Below are positions 44,357 to 53,780 of a stretch of DNA of 64,000 nucleotides, in pieces (position 1 is the first letter of the stretch; each line of letters starts with the position of its first letter). The stretch is taken from the NCBI GenBank assembly GCA_020847855.1, contig JADLBH010000037.1:124001-188000 (forward strand). Reading direction: 5' to 3'. Both the position numbers and the translations under genes were made by a program. The notes under the pieces are model-generated. The model was not told where the DNA came from. It saw nothing but the letters and a program-made list of their open reading frames with translations, and made no database searches. The DNA comes from Fimbriimonadaceae bacterium (GTDB lineage: Bacteria > Armatimonadota > Fimbriimonadia > Fimbriimonadales > Fimbriimonadaceae).

Positions 44357-46489
44357 CTCCTCCCTCGCCAGGGAGAGGAGTCGCCGGAGCGCCTCCGCCC
44401 CAGCAGGGTTCGAGCCAAGGCCGGAAGGCTGCACCCCCTCGCCACCTCCCACGCTCAAGGCCGCGATGACCTGCCCCGGGCGATGCACGACGACCGGTTC
44501 CACCCCATAGGTGCGCGTGTCCACCCGCTCGACCATCGGTTTCCAACCCTTCCCTCGCTCGGCGAGCCAAGAACGACCGATTGTATGGGATGCAGCGACG
44601 CACAGCCATGAGTCGTAGGCATCCTCGGGCAGAATCGCGGAAAGCCCGCGATGGACGCACTCTCGGAAGAAAGGGCGACTTGGCCCTTGGGTGGAGAGGA
44701 CTACCGTAGCGGAGGGCTCGCGATCCGCATCGAGGGCGACCAGGGGCCCCTCGTCGCCCGGTTCGACGCGAAGGAGTTCAGCTGCGCCTGGAGTGAACCG
44801 TACTCCTCCTACCCACGCAAGCCAGAACTGGATCTCCAGTTCCTCGGTGCGTTCGCCCCACTCCACGGTAAGGCTCGCTCGTTCGCCATGCGCCCCGTTC
44901 AGGGCGACTTGAGCGATCTCCGAGGGCACACCAGGAGCGAGGGCGATCTCGCCTTCCCAGAGCGCGCAACCGTCGAGCACGACCCTTGCCCTCCCATGGT
45001 AACCCGCCTCGGACCGGACACCCACTCGGACGACGCCCTCGCCCGCGGGCTGCACATAGGGCCAGTGCCACCCCGGACGGTTTCCCCCGTCTTCCCAAGG
45101 CATCTGCCGGGGCGGGATCAAGAATGCGTGTCCGCTCTGGAAGTCCCCAACCTCGAACCTCCCAGTCTCCAGGATCCCTGAACTCGAAATTGGAGTGTCA
45201 TGGATGCCCGTGAGTACGTACCCCTGCACCCCTGGCTGGGACATCGCCGAGCGCACGGCGTGCTTGCGCATCCACCGGCCCTTCCTGAGCGAGGCCGCTG
45301 CGAGCTCCGCCTCGTCGGGCAACGGGATCCCCCGGCGTACGATGTCAGGAAGGTCGTACTGCCATCGAACCCCTTGGTCGTTCGCCGCGGGGTCGCTCGA
45401 TGCCCAGTACTCGCCCCGCAAAGGTGCCACGGGCCGGAGTGCGTCGTAGTCGTTGAACTCGCCGAGGAGGATAGGACGGGCTCGACGGGCGCCGGGACGC
45501 AGTGCCTCTAGAACTGGCGGGTACCACTGCGCATCGCAGTAAGGATGAAAGTCCTCGAACGACCCGTACTCCCGAAGGTCGCCCCCGTACATCTCCGATC
45601 CGCCGCTGCTGTCCTTGAAGAGAGCGGCCCCGGTGAGTTCTTCCCCCAGCTCGACCAGCCGTTTGCGAAACTCGTGCGGCGTCTCCCGGGAGAGCTCGCA
45701 GCCGAACGACCATGCCACGATGCAAGGGTGCCTCCGGTACTGCCGAACGATCCTTCCGACCTCCTCCAGGGCACCGTCTAGGCTCGCCGGATCCGTTGCG
45801 GGCATCCATAGCGGGAGTTCGATCCAGGCGAGCAAACCTTCCTCATCCAGGGCGCGGAGCACCTCGTGAGGCGGCAGCCAGAGGCATGCCTTCCAGGTGT
45901 TGAGCCCCAAGGCCTTCATTCTCCGAAGGGACTCTCGGAACGAGCCCAACTCCGGTTGCGGCGCCCCGACCTCGGGGTGCCATCCCCACGAGAGCACGCC
46001 TCGCATCTCCCAAGGGCTGCCGTCGAGCCTCAGACTCGATCCTTCGACCTCGATCCGGCACGGCGGTGCCGGTGGTTCCAAATCTGGTTCCACGGAATGT
46101 AGCTCGACCTCGCGATAGAGCCCCCCAAAAGTGCCATAGACATAGGGCAAGAACCCGGACAGCACGTTCCGGACCGGATAGCTCGGGCCTCCGTTCTTCG
46201 TCACCGTGACCGTCACCTCGTGCTTGCCTGGAGGAAGCTCCACAGCGAACGCGTCCCATATGCCGGTGTGGCTCAGGACAGGCGTTCCGTCCACGGCCAC
46301 GTCGGCACGGTAGCTCGCGCCACGGAAGACCAGCCAGCCCGGTTGCTTGCCACAGTCCAGGCTCGTGCGGTAGAGGGCAGGGCCCTCCCAACGGAGGTCG
46401 GCCTCCCGTGTCCAGTTGTGCGGGACTTGGCAGGGCCTCGGGCCGTCGCCGTAGTCCACCGTCCACTCGGAGACCCTCTTAGCGTTCAA
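44354..46489 (-). CDS. Glycoside hydrolase family 2 enzyme
   Basis: 711 residues. An N-terminal jelly-roll sugar-binding domain (YRTSLDCGKQPGWLVFRGASY), an Ig-like domain, then a TIM barrel (LRRMKALGLNTWKACLWLPPHE). The acid/base Glu is in AWSFGCELS, where the usual Asn before Glu is Cys, and the nucleophile is probably the Glu of LLGEFNDY. Beta-galactosidase, mannosidase or glucuronidase activity cannot be distinguished. No signal peptide, so probably cytoplasmic. TTG start overlapping the RtcA-like gene by 11 bases. Confidence 0.82.
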   Translation of the reverse strand: MNAKRVSEWTVDYGDGPRPCQVPHNWTREADLRWEGPALYRTSLDCGKQPGWLVFRGASYRADVAVDGTPVLSHTGIWDAFAVELPPGKHEVTVTVTKNGGPSYPVRNVLSGFLPYVYGTFGGLYREVELHSVEPDLEPPAPPCRIEVEGSSLRLDGSPWEMRGVLSWGWHPEVGAPQPELGSFRESLRRMKALGLNTWKACLWLPPHEVLRALDEEGLLAWIELPLWMPATDPASLDGALEEVGRIVRQYRRHPCIVAWSFGCELSRETPHEFRKRLVELGEELTGAALFKDSSGGSEMYGGDLREYGSFEDFHPYCDAQWYPPVLEALRPGARRARPILLGEFNDYDALRPVAPLRGEYWASSDPAANDQGVRWQYDLPDIVRRGIPLPDEAELAAASLRKGRWMRKHAVRSAMSQPGVQGYVLTGIHDTPISSSGILETGRFEVGDFQSGHAFLIPPRQMPWEDGGNRPGWHWPYVQPAGEGVVRVGVRSEAGYHGRARVVLDGCALWEGEIALAPGVPSEIAQVALNGAHGERASLTVEWGERTEELEIQFWLAWVGGVRFTPGAAELLRVEPGDEGPLVALDADREPSATVVLSTQGPSRPFFRECVHRGLSAILPEDAYDSWLCVAASHTIGRSWLAERGKGWKPMVERVDTRTYGVEPVVVHRPGQVIAALSVGGGEGVQPSGLGSNPAGAEALRRLLSLAREE

Positions 46490-47531
46490 CGGTGACCCGC
46501 CCGCTCCCCCCTTCCGTTCCGTGGACGGTCACCCTTATCGGCATGAACTGGCGCACCGCCCAAGCCATCGTAGTGAGTCGCCGCGTGACCTTGGGGGTCG
46601 AATACTCGCTCTGGCCGTCCGCCAAGCACGCGGGGAGGAGCATCTGGTCCGCAAGGAAGGGGTCCGCGGTCGCATCGGTCTGGTACCACCTGAGGAAGTC
46701 GGCAAAGGCTTGGGATGCCACCTCCGCGACGGGCGACCGCGTCCGGCCCACCGCGGTTCCACTGCCCATGCCGGTTTCGAACCTCGCCCAGCACGTGATC
46801 TGAGTCTCGGGGTCGGAATCGGGGTGCCGGGAGATGGAGATCTCGGGCCGAAGGCCCGCGTCATGAAAGAGGTCGTTCAGGGCATCGGCCGCCCTCCCAC
46901 CTTGCTCCTTCTGCGCCCCGGCGACCGTCACGCTCGCCCCACACGCTTCGAGGCGGCCCCGCGCACCCCACTGCACGCTCTCCAGGACGCTGGGCTCTAC
47001 CTCCAGGCTGATGTGCCCGTTCGCGACCGGGAAGAAAGCTGCCTTCCGCAGCTCGACCGAGGAGAAGAGCCCTTGCCTGCGGTGGGCCTCCACTGAGACC
47101 CCTTCCAGGGCCTCGAAGGCCAGCGTGTTCTGGCCATGGGTCGAGCCATGAAGCTCGACCGTGCTCATCCCACCTGCCCTGGCGAGCACAGGCAGGAGCG
47201 CATGGCCCACCACACAGGCACTCACCGATCCGCCTCCATAGGTCTCCCCGCTGAACGAATAGCGGAGCGGGCGCGCCGCGCGACGAGGATAGAACTCGAC
47301 CTCGTGATCCCCGATGCCGCCCACGACGTCGGCATCGCACGTGGACGCGAGCGCATCGAGGAACATCATGTCCTCCGATGCCAGTCCCCGGCTCCTGAGC
47401 CCTCCTCGAACCGAGCCCACAATCACGGGCCTCCCGGTGAGCACGCTCATAGCGAGCACGGTGCGGAGCAGCGCTCCCCCGCCTTCGCCGTGAGACCCGT
47501 TCAGGTGTAAGGGCTCGATCGCTGTCGCCAC
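46479..47531 (-). CDS. RNA 3'-terminal phosphate cyclase-like protein (RtcA family)
   Basis: 350 residues. GSHGEGGGALLRTVLAMSVLTG at the N-terminus and LADQMLLPACLA near the C-terminus identify the RtcA/Rcl1 family. RtcA is adenylated on a His near its C-terminus (in E. coli, in CHLLTNIAVV). The aligned stretch here is TRRLTTMAWAV, with Arg where the His should be, near residue 318. It may therefore be a non-catalytic, Rcl1-like member. No rtcB or rtcR nearby. GTG start 1 base after the upstream membrane-protein gene. Confidence 0.8.
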   Translation of the reverse strand: MATAIEPLHLNGSHGEGGGALLRTVLAMSVLTGRPVIVGSVRGGLRSRGLASEDMMFLDALASTCDADVVGGIGDHEVEFYPRRAARPLRYSFSGETYGGGSVSACVVGHALLPVLARAGGMSTVELHGSTHGQNTLAFEALEGVSVEAHRRQGLFSSVELRKAAFFPVANGHISLEVEPSVLESVQWGARGRLEACGASVTVAGAQKEQGGRAADALNDLFHDAGLRPEISISRHPDSDPETQITCWARFETGMGSGTAVGRTRSPVAEVASQAFADFLRWYQTDATADPFLADQMLLPACLADGQSEYSTPKVTRRLTTMAWAVRQFMPIRVTVHGTEGGSGRVTVER

Positions 47532-47532
47532 G

Positions 47533-48609
47533 TCAGACCTTGAGCTTGAAGATCAAGAACTCGATGAATCGAATCACATACGCCAGGGCGATGAGCATGA
47601 TGGCCCCTAACACGAACTCGTGGAAGAAGTTCCCGCCCTTCGAGTTGCTGGACGGGCTCACGGTGTTGAGCGTCGCGTTGTTCACGAAGCGGTCGAGGTT
47701 CGCGACCATCCCCGCCACCCCACTGAGCAAGGGCTCTCGGAACGCGAAGTAGATCCCACCCAGGCCCAGGATCGCCACCGGCATCGCTAGCTTGTACTTG
47801 TGCTTCTGGTGCTCGTTGTAGATCACGCACTGGCGGCACCGCTCGATCTTCTTGTCGTCCGAGATGGACTGGTTGTAGGGGATCATGGAAGCGGCGGCGA
47901 TCGTGTCCTTGGGCACGAGCTTCCCTGCCATCGCGTTGCGGATCACCGACTCTTCGCACATGCAACCGACGCGCTCCTTCCAGCAAGTTCTGCGCGCGTG
48001 ATAGATCGGGCATTTCTCCCGGACGAACTTGCGGCAGTATGGGAGCTGCCAACACTTGCCCAGGAAGACGTTCTGGATGTCGGCCTCCTCCTTGATCCCT
48101 TTGCCGTACTTGAGCTGTTCGGCGCGCGCGCCTTCCCTGGAACGGATCCGCACCCGAGTCGCCACGTCTATGGTGAGCACGATGAAGCCCACGATCCCGA
48201 TGGCGAGCCCGGTGTTCTGCAGGCCGGAGATCACGGTCCGGCTTGCATCGGTCGGTGCAGGGGAGCCGAAGATCGAGGGAACGTAGAAGGGTGAGAAGTA
48301 ATAGGCGGCCGCCACGATCAAGATCAAGGGTGCCAGCGTCTCCTCGCCCCACTGGAGCCATGCGACGCCGAGGCTCACGGCCACCCCGCCATAAAGTAGG
48401 AACGGTGCGATGGCCTGGGCGTTCTTCAGCGCTTGCGCCGAGACCCCTGGCGCACCGCCCACGTTGAAGTTCATGAGCAGGAGCACCGTCCCCACGAGCA
48501 AGGCGCCGCCCCCAACATAGACCGCCATTCGGGCGACCGAGTCCAGGAACCCAGCGAGCGAATCGCTCAACTGGCTCCCAGCTCGGTTTTTCGGCTCTTT
48601 GCTCGCCAA
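47533..48609 (-). CDS. Polytopic membrane protein with a cysteine-rich cytoplasmic motif
   Basis: 358 residues. Four to six hydrophobic spans, with a central soluble loop containing nine Cys in two clusters: CWQLPYC, EKCPIYHARRTC, CMC and later CRQC. The CW...CP.Y...CW pattern recalls two-CW-type metal or Fe-S binding segments. TTG start at 48609 with a perfect AGGAGG 8 bases upstream. It lies between efp and the RtcA-like gene. Function unknown. Confidence 0.7.
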   Translation of the reverse strand: MASKEPKNRAGSQLSDSLAGFLDSVARMAVYVGGGALLVGTVLLLMNFNVGGAPGVSAQALKNAQAIAPFLLYGGVAVSLGVAWLQWGEETLAPLILIVAAAYYFSPFYVPSIFGSPAPTDASRTVISGLQNTGLAIGIVGFIVLTIDVATRVRIRSREGARAEQLKYGKGIKEEADIQNVFLGKCWQLPYCRKFVREKCPIYHARRTCWKERVGCMCEESVIRNAMAGKLVPKDTIAAASMIPYNQSISDDKKIERCRQCVIYNEHQKHKYKLAMPVAILGLGGIYFAFREPLLSGVAGMVANLDRFVNNATLNTVSPSSNSKGGNFFHEFVLGAIMLIALAYVIRFIEFLIFKLKV

Positions 48610-48621
48610 TTTGCGTTCCTC

Positions 48622-49194
48622 CTACTTTTTGTTGACGCGCTCGATGTACTGTCCGGTCCGGGTGTCCACCTTGATCACGTCACCCACGTCAATGTGCATA
48701 GGCACTTGGACGGAGGCCCCGGTCTCAAGGGTCGCGCCCTTGGTTACGCCGCCGCTGGCCGTGTCCCCCCGTACGCCGGGCTCAGCCTCTGCCACTTCGA
48801 GCTCGGCGAAGTTCGCGATCTCGTATCCGAGGATGGAGCCATCGGCGGTCAAGGCGTTCACCATCGCTTCCTCCTTGAGGAACCTGGCAGGATCTCCGAT
48901 CTGGGTCACGGGCACAGTGACCTGCTCATAGGAGTCGGTGTCCATCAGGACGAGATCGTCGGCTTGCCGGTAGAGGAACTGGTATTCGACGGTCTCAAGG
49001 AAGCAAGGGTCCACCTTTTCGCCCGAGCGGAAGGTCTTCTCCATCACGTTCCCGGATCGGAGCCGCTTGAGCCGAGTCCGGACGAATGCCCCTCCCTTGC
49101 CAGGCTTGACATGCTGAAACTCGAGGATTTGGTAGATCTCGCCGTCCAGGTAGAATGCGAGTCCGTTTCGAAAGTCGCTGGTGTCAATCGCCAA
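48622..49194 (-). CDS. efp: Translation elongation factor P
   Basis: 190 residues. Relieves ribosome stalling at polyproline. Starts DTSDFRNGLAFYLDGE and contains EFQHVKPGKGGAFVRTRLK with the loop Lys that is modified in many bacteria. C-terminal GDVIKVDTRTGQYIERV matches. I place the start at TTG 49194, where GGAG lies 8 bases upstream; the open frame extends 13 codons further but family length argues against it. Confidence 0.95.
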   Translation of the reverse strand: MAIDTSDFRNGLAFYLDGEIYQILEFQHVKPGKGGAFVRTRLKRLRSGNVMEKTFRSGEKVDPCFLETVEYQFLYRQADDLVLMDTDSYEQVTVPVTQIGDPARFLKEEAMVNALTADGSILGYEIANFAELEVAEAEPGVRGDTASGGVTKGATLETGASVQVPMHIDVGDVIKVDTRTGQYIERVNKK

Positions 49195-49415
49195 GATGGG
49201 TTCTCCGGAACTAAGATTGTGGCACACAGCCACCCGCGAGGGCTTGGAAGGGTTGCGAGCACCGTTCCGAGTCCCAGAGAGTCCCGGAACCGGGACTCAC
49301 GACGGCCGATCCGTGGTAGGATTTGCGTTCGCGCCCGCCGCCTTGCACGGAGGCTGGCGCAAGGCTCCCCGCCCTTTTAGACGGATGAGAGGTCGCAAGA
49401 GCCGCCTGAGGTCGA

Positions 49416-49529
49416 ATGAAAGTACGAGCAAGTGTCAAGAAGATCTGCGACAAGTGCAAGATCGTGAAGCGCGAGGGAGTCGTGCGCGTCATCTGCATCA
49501 ACCCGAAGCACAAGCAGAGGCAAGGGTAA
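49416..49529 (+). CDS. rpmJ: 50S ribosomal protein L36
   Basis: 37 residues, [20 protein letters not shown] and on. The zinc ribbon C-x2-C...C...H (CDKC, CINPKH) is intact. It heads the rpmJ-rpsM-rpsK-rpoA-rplQ operon. infA, which often precedes it, is not here. Confidence 0.97.
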   Translation: MKVRASVKKICDKCKIVKREGVVRVICINPKHKQRQG

Positions 49530-49533
49530 GGCC

Positions 49534-49908
49534 ATGGCACGTATCGCTGGCGTTGACCTCCCGCGCGACAAGAGCGTCTTCATCGGTCTCCAGAGCATTT
49601 TTGGAATCGGCCCCAAGAGGGCCGGCGAGATCGTCGAAAAGACCGGGATAGACGCGAGGACGAAGATCCGCGACCTGAACGACAACGAGGTCGCCAAGCT
49701 ACGACAAGTCATTGACGAGGACTACGAGGTCGAAGGCGACCTTCGGCGGGACATCTACGCCAACATTCGCCGATTGATCGAGATCAATTCCTACCGAGGG
49801 ATCCGCCACCGTCGCGGCCTTCCCACACGGGGCCAGAACACTCGGACCAACGCACGGACCCGCAAAGGCAAGCCGAAGACCGTCGCAGGAAAGAAGAAGG
49901 CGAAGTAA
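49534..49908 (+). CDS. rpsM: 30S ribosomal protein S13
   Basis: 124 residues. [27 protein letters not shown] and the basic C-terminus [19 protein letters not shown] are characteristic. It contacts the 30S head and the P-site tRNA. It is 4 bases after rpmJ. Confidence 0.98.
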   Translation: MARIAGVDLPRDKSVFIGLQSIFGIGPKRAGEIVEKTGIDARTKIRDLNDNEVAKLRQVIDEDYEVEGDLRRDIYANIRRLIEINSYRGIRHRRGLPTRGQNTRTNARTRKGKPKTVAGKKKAK

Positions 49909-49911
49909 CCC

Positions 49912-50304
49912 ATGGCACGCAAAGCAGCACCCCGAGGCAAACAAAAGGAGAAGCGACAAGTCGCCCACGGCTTGGCGCACATTCACTCCACCTTCAACAA
50001 CACGATCGTCAACATCACCGACGCCCAAGGCAACACCCTTTGCTGGGCGAGCAGCGGCAACGTGGGCTTCAAGGGCTCGCGCAAGGGCACTCCCTTCGCG
50101 GCCCAGCTGAGCGCCGAGAAGGCGGCCGAAAGGGCCAAGGCCCACGGGATGCAGTCCGTGGACGTCTTCGTGAGCGGTCCAGGAAGCGGTCGCGAAACCG
50201 CGGTCCGCTCCCTCCACGCAGCCGGACTGGAAGTGAGGTCGCTGCGAGACGTCACCAAGGTGCCGCACAACGGTTGCCGACCGCGGAAGAGGCCGCGAAA
50301 CTAA
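49912..50304 (+). CDS. rpsK: 30S ribosomal protein S11
   Basis: 130 residues. [38 protein letters not shown] and [13 protein letters not shown] are family signatures. It starts 3 bases after rpsM. rpsD, usually between rpsK and rpoA, is missing from this operon and must lie elsewhere. Confidence 0.98.
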   Translation: MARKAAPRGKQKEKRQVAHGLAHIHSTFNNTIVNITDAQGNTLCWASSGNVGFKGSRKGTPFAAQLSAEKAAERAKAHGMQSVDVFVSGPGSGRETAVRSLHAAGLEVRSLRDVTKVPHNGCRPRKRPRN

Positions 50305-50314
50305 CAGCACACCC

Positions 50315-51301
50315 ATGCCGCACATCCAGACACTCGAACTCGAAGAATCCTACGCCAAGTTCGTGCTCGAACCCCTCGAGCGCGGGTATGGGCAGACCAT
50401 TGGCAATGCCCTCCGACGGGTCTTGCTCAGTAGCATCCAGGGCGCGGCCGTGTGCGGCGTCAAGATTGATAAGGTGTTCCACGAGTTCGCCCCGATCCCA
50501 GGGGTCAAGGAGGACACGACCGAGTTCCTCCTCAACCTCAAGAGCCTTGCGATCCGTTGGGAGTTCGAAGGGCCGATCCCTGAGGACGTGACGCTCAGGA
50601 TTGACGTCAAGGGCCCAGGCCGGGTCACCGGAGCCGACGTCCACTGCCCGCCCGGCGTCACGATCATGAACCCTGAGTGCTACCTCGCCACGATCAGTGC
50701 CGCCAAGGAGACGCTTAGCGCCGAGATCTATGTCGGCTGGGGCAACGGATACGTCCTCCCAGAGAGGCAGGACAAGTACAAGGGAGTCATCGGAGTGATC
50801 CCCACCGGATCGCAACTCACTCCGGTTCGAAAGGTGAACTACATCGTCGAGGCGACCCGTGTGGGCCAGCGGACGGACTATGAACGGCTCGTCCTCGAAG
50901 TCTGGACGAACGGGGCAGTCGCCCCGAATGACGCGGTGACCCAGTCCGCGATCATTCTGGACAAGTGCTTCCAAATGTTCTTCGAGCTAGGCGAGGCAGG
51001 TGTGGACATTGACCTGGTCGGGGCCGAGGCGTCCCTCCCCGAGCTGAGCCACATCCCTGAGACCAGCATCGAAGACCTCGATTTTAGCCAGCGCACCTTC
51101 AACTGCCTGCGACGCGCGGGACTCCTCTCGCTCCGCCAGCTCGCGGCCGTGAACGAGGCTGATCTCACCGGGATCCGCGGCTTCGGGAAGAAATCGCTGC
51201 TCGAGGTGCGCGACAAGCTCCAAGAGCACGGGATCGAGCTACGACCGGCGGCTGGCGGCTACGTCAACATTGACCTCCTTGACGACGAGGACGACTTTTA
51301 G
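50315..51301 (+). CDS. rpoA: DNA-directed RNA polymerase subunit alpha
   Basis: 328 residues. Amino-terminal assembly domain (FVLEPLERGYGQTIGNALRR) and a C-terminal domain for UP-element and activator contact (FNCLRRAGLLSLRQLAAVNE, GFGKKSLLEVRDKL). Standard place between rpsK and rplQ. Confidence 0.98.
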   Translation: MPHIQTLELEESYAKFVLEPLERGYGQTIGNALRRVLLSSIQGAAVCGVKIDKVFHEFAPIPGVKEDTTEFLLNLKSLAIRWEFEGPIPEDVTLRIDVKGPGRVTGADVHCPPGVTIMNPECYLATISAAKETLSAEIYVGWGNGYVLPERQDKYKGVIGVIPTGSQLTPVRKVNYIVEATRVGQRTDYERLVLEVWTNGAVAPNDAVTQSAIILDKCFQMFFELGEAGVDIDLVGAEASLPELSHIPETSIEDLDFSQRTFNCLRRAGLLSLRQLAAVNEADLTGIRGFGKKSLLEVRDKLQEHGIELRPAAGGYVNIDLLDDEDDF

Positions 51302-51313
51302 GCGAGGCTCGAT

Positions 51314-51763
51314 ATGAACCACAAGATTGACCACCGAAAACTCGGCCTTCCCAGCGACCAGCGGCGGGCCCTACTCACGAACCTTGCCAGACAGTTCGTG
51401 AGAACCGGCTATGTCCATACCACCCTCGGACGAGGCAAGGAACTTCAGCGCATCGTCGAGAAGCTCGTTACCCTGGGCAAGAACGACACCCTCGCCTCGC
51501 GCCGAGAGGCCCGCAAGGTGCTAGTCGGCCACAGCCGCTCTTCCGACAAGCCGCTCAAGGCCCTCGCAGGGAAGACCGACGCCGAAAAGCTCCAAATCCT
51601 CCGCGAAAGGAGCCTGATCAACGGCGAGGACCTGGTCACTCACCTCTTCACCAACGTCGCCCCAAGGTTCAAGGACCGGAACGGCGGCTATACCCGGCTC
51701 GTCCGCACTGGCGTTCGGCGCGGAGACGCCGCCGAGACCGCTGTGCTGGAGCTTGTCAACTAG
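51314..51763 (+). CDS. rplQ: 50S ribosomal protein L17
   Basis: 149 residues. HRKLGLPSDQRRALLTNL, the LVTLGKN region and RFKDRNGGYTRLV are typical of L17. It is followed with an 11-base overlap by truA, a common arrangement. Confidence 0.97.
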   Translation: MNHKIDHRKLGLPSDQRRALLTNLARQFVRTGYVHTTLGRGKELQRIVEKLVTLGKNDTLASRREARKVLVGHSRSSDKPLKALAGKTDAEKLQILRERSLINGEDLVTHLFTNVAPRFKDRNGGYTRLVRTGVRRGDAAETAVLELVN

Positions 51764-52568
51764 GCGAATCAAGCTCGTCGTCGCGTACGACGGCACCGAC
51801 TTCTGCGGCTGGGCGCCGCAGCGTGGACAGAGGACTGTCCACGGTACATTGAAAGACGCAGTTCGCCAGATCTCGGGCGAAGAGATCGAGATCACAGGGG
51901 CGAGCAGAACCGACAGCGGTGCCCATGCCAAGGGACAAGTCGCACACTTCGACCAAGAGTCGAGCATGCCGACGGAGAACTGGGTGAGGGCGCTCGGGGA
52001 CGTCCTGCCTCCCGACTTGGCCGCGGTCGCGGCAAGCGAAGCGGATCCGCGGTTTCACGCCAGGTTCAGCGCAAAGTCACGGGTCTACCGATACGCGATC
52101 GCCACCGGGCCAAGGGATCCGTTCCGCGACCGCTTTGCGCACTGGAACGGCCGGGAGCTCGACATCGAAGCGATGCGACGAGCGGCAGGGTATCTCGTGG
52201 GAACCCACGACTTCGAACCGTTCAGCCAAGACCTCCCGCCCGGTTCGAACTTCCTTCGCACGGTGCTCCGGGCCGAGGTGAAGGCGAAGAGCGACCGTGT
52301 CGAGATCGAGGTGGACGGAAACGCCTTCCTCCGGGGAATGATGCGAAGGATCGCGGGTGCGCTCTGGCAGGTCGGGCGACACAAGTGGAAACCGATGCTC
52401 GTCGGCGACCTCACCCGCCCCGAAACCGCAGAAGGTATGGAGAGACCCCCAGTTCTCCCCGCCCGAGGACTGACCCTCCTCCGTGTGAACTACGGCCGAT
52501 GGCCCAGGGATTGGCGCGAGACGGAGGAAACGAACGATTGGAACGAGACAGGAAACGACGATGAATAG
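51753..52568 (+). CDS. truA: tRNA pseudouridine(38-40) synthase
   Basis: 271 residues. [14 protein letters not shown], catalytic Asp in [18 protein letters not shown] and RVYRYAI are TruA motifs. It modifies the anticodon arm at positions 38-40. TTG start with GGAG just upstream, overlapping rplQ; the stop overlaps the rplM start by 8 bases. Confidence 0.95.
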   Translation: MSTRRIKLVVAYDGTDFCGWAPQRGQRTVHGTLKDAVRQISGEEIEITGASRTDSGAHAKGQVAHFDQESSMPTENWVRALGDVLPPDLAAVAASEADPRFHARFSAKSRVYRYAIATGPRDPFRDRFAHWNGRELDIEAMRRAAGYLVGTHDFEPFSQDLPPGSNFLRTVLRAEVKAKSDRVEIEVDGNAFLRGMMRRIAGALWQVGRHKWKPMLVGDLTRPETAEGMERPPVLPARGLTLLRVNYGRWPRDWRETEETNDWNETGNDDE

Positions 52569-52998
52569 AACGTACACGGCAAAGCCGAGCACGATAGAGA
52601 GAAAGTGGCACATCGTGGACGCTACGGGCGTCCCGATCGGTCGCTTGGCGTCGCAGGTCGCCCAAGTCCTGCGCGGCAAGCACAAGCCCACCTTCACCTA
52701 CAACATGGACTGCGGGGACTTCGTGATCGTTATCAACGCAGCGAAGGCGGTCTGGACCGGAGGCAAGGGCGATGAGCTGATCTACTGGCACACGATGTGG
52801 CCGGGTGGGCTCCGCAACATCTCCCGCGAGGACTTCCTCGCTACCAAGCCCGAGCGACTGATCGAAAAGGTCGTCTGGGGGATGCTGCCCAAGACCAAGC
52901 TGGGTCGGGCCACCTTCAAAAAGCTCAAAGTCTACGCCGGGGCCGAGCACCCGCACTCTGCCCAAGAGCCCAAGCCGCTCGACATCTCCAAGAAGTAA
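52561..52998 (+). CDS. rplM: 50S ribosomal protein L13
   Basis: 145 residues. [20 protein letters not shown] and [15 protein letters not shown] with [15 protein letters not shown] are the L13 signatures. Cotranscribed with rpsI, the usual rplM-rpsI pair. Confidence 0.98.
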   Translation: MNRTYTAKPSTIERKWHIVDATGVPIGRLASQVAQVLRGKHKPTFTYNMDCGDFVIVINAAKAVWTGGKGDELIYWHTMWPGGLRNISREDFLATKPERLIEKVVWGMLPKTKLGRATFKKLKVYAGAEHPHSAQEPKPLDISKK

Positions 52999-53000
52999 CC

Positions 53001-53396
53001 ATGCCGAACACAGCAGTCTCTTACGGAACCGGGCGCCGCAAGTGCGCCATCGCCCGCGTCTGGCTCGAGCCCGGCGACGGAAAGATCACGATCAACGACA
53101 CCGGGCACGAGGACTACCTGTGCCGCCCTGTATTGGAGATCCTCGTGAAGAGCCCCTTCACCCAGTTGGAACTCGAAGGCCGCTACAACGTCAAGGCCAA
53201 GGTCAAGGGTGGTGGGAAGACGGGCCAAGCCGGTGCCGTGCGGCTCGGGATCGCAAGAGCCCTGGTGGAGTTGGACGAGGGGCTCCGTCCCGCGCTCCGG
53301 GCCGAGGGTTTCCTCACCCGCGACGCCCGGGTCAAGGAACGGAAGAAGTACGGCCGCAAGAAGGCCCGCCGCGGCTTCCAGTTCGTCAAGCGCTAA
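53001..53396 (+). CDS. rpsI: 30S ribosomal protein S9
   Basis: 131 residues. [32 protein letters not shown] and the basic end [17 protein letters not shown], whose terminal Arg contacts P-site tRNA. Last gene of the ribosomal run, followed by a hairpin. Confidence 0.98.
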   Translation: MPNTAVSYGTGRRKCAIARVWLEPGDGKITINDTGHEDYLCRPVLEILVKSPFTQLELEGRYNVKAKVKGGGKTGQAGAVRLGIARALVELDEGLRPALRAEGFLTRDARVKERKKYGRKKARRGFQFVKR

Positions 53397-53415
53397 ACTC
53401 TGTCCGGTGAGCGAA

Positions 53416-53444
53416 GCGGCCCCCGGCACACCGCCAGGGGCCGC
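53416..53444 (+). terminator. Hairpin after rpsI, probable terminator
   Basis: GCGGCCCC and GGGGCCGC form an 8 bp GC-rich stem with a 13-base loop. There is no T run, so termination may need Rho or be partial. Confidence 0.55.
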
Positions 53445-53780
53445 ACACCTTATCCGTGCTCCCTCGTGAGAATCTGAAAGGTTGGCGGCCGGCACCAATA
53501 GCAGCTACATTGGAACCGGGTGACGCTCCCAGTCCCGAACTCGCTCGCGTCAGTACCGTGCTTTCGAAGGACCTCTACTGGCCGATCCACTCTCGGCACA
53601 GTCCGATTCGGCAGATCGCGTTGGGCGTGCGACTCGCCGTGCGTTCGAGCTCGCGATCCTTCATGTTCCGAAAGGCGACGCGCCTCATGCCGGCGGCTTA
53701 GCAGTCCCTGAGGGCCGCTCGAGGCACAACCCCCTGCGAGGGCGGGCGGAACGGGCGGATGTCGTGAGACGTCTACGTGT
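53445..53780. other. 336 bp degenerate stretch
   Basis: No intact gene. On the minus strand near 53641-53700 a short frame reads RRVAFRNMKDREL, resembling the C-terminal tail of a DUF1080-like protein, bounded by stops; the same RVAFRN block recurs at 55480-55520. It looks like an old gene remnant. The start of the accessory tract. Confidence 0.35.

Noticed and set aside
53445-53780. Insertion sequence remnants in the accessory tract
   Set aside because: No terminal inverted repeats, target duplications or transposase motifs could be seen.
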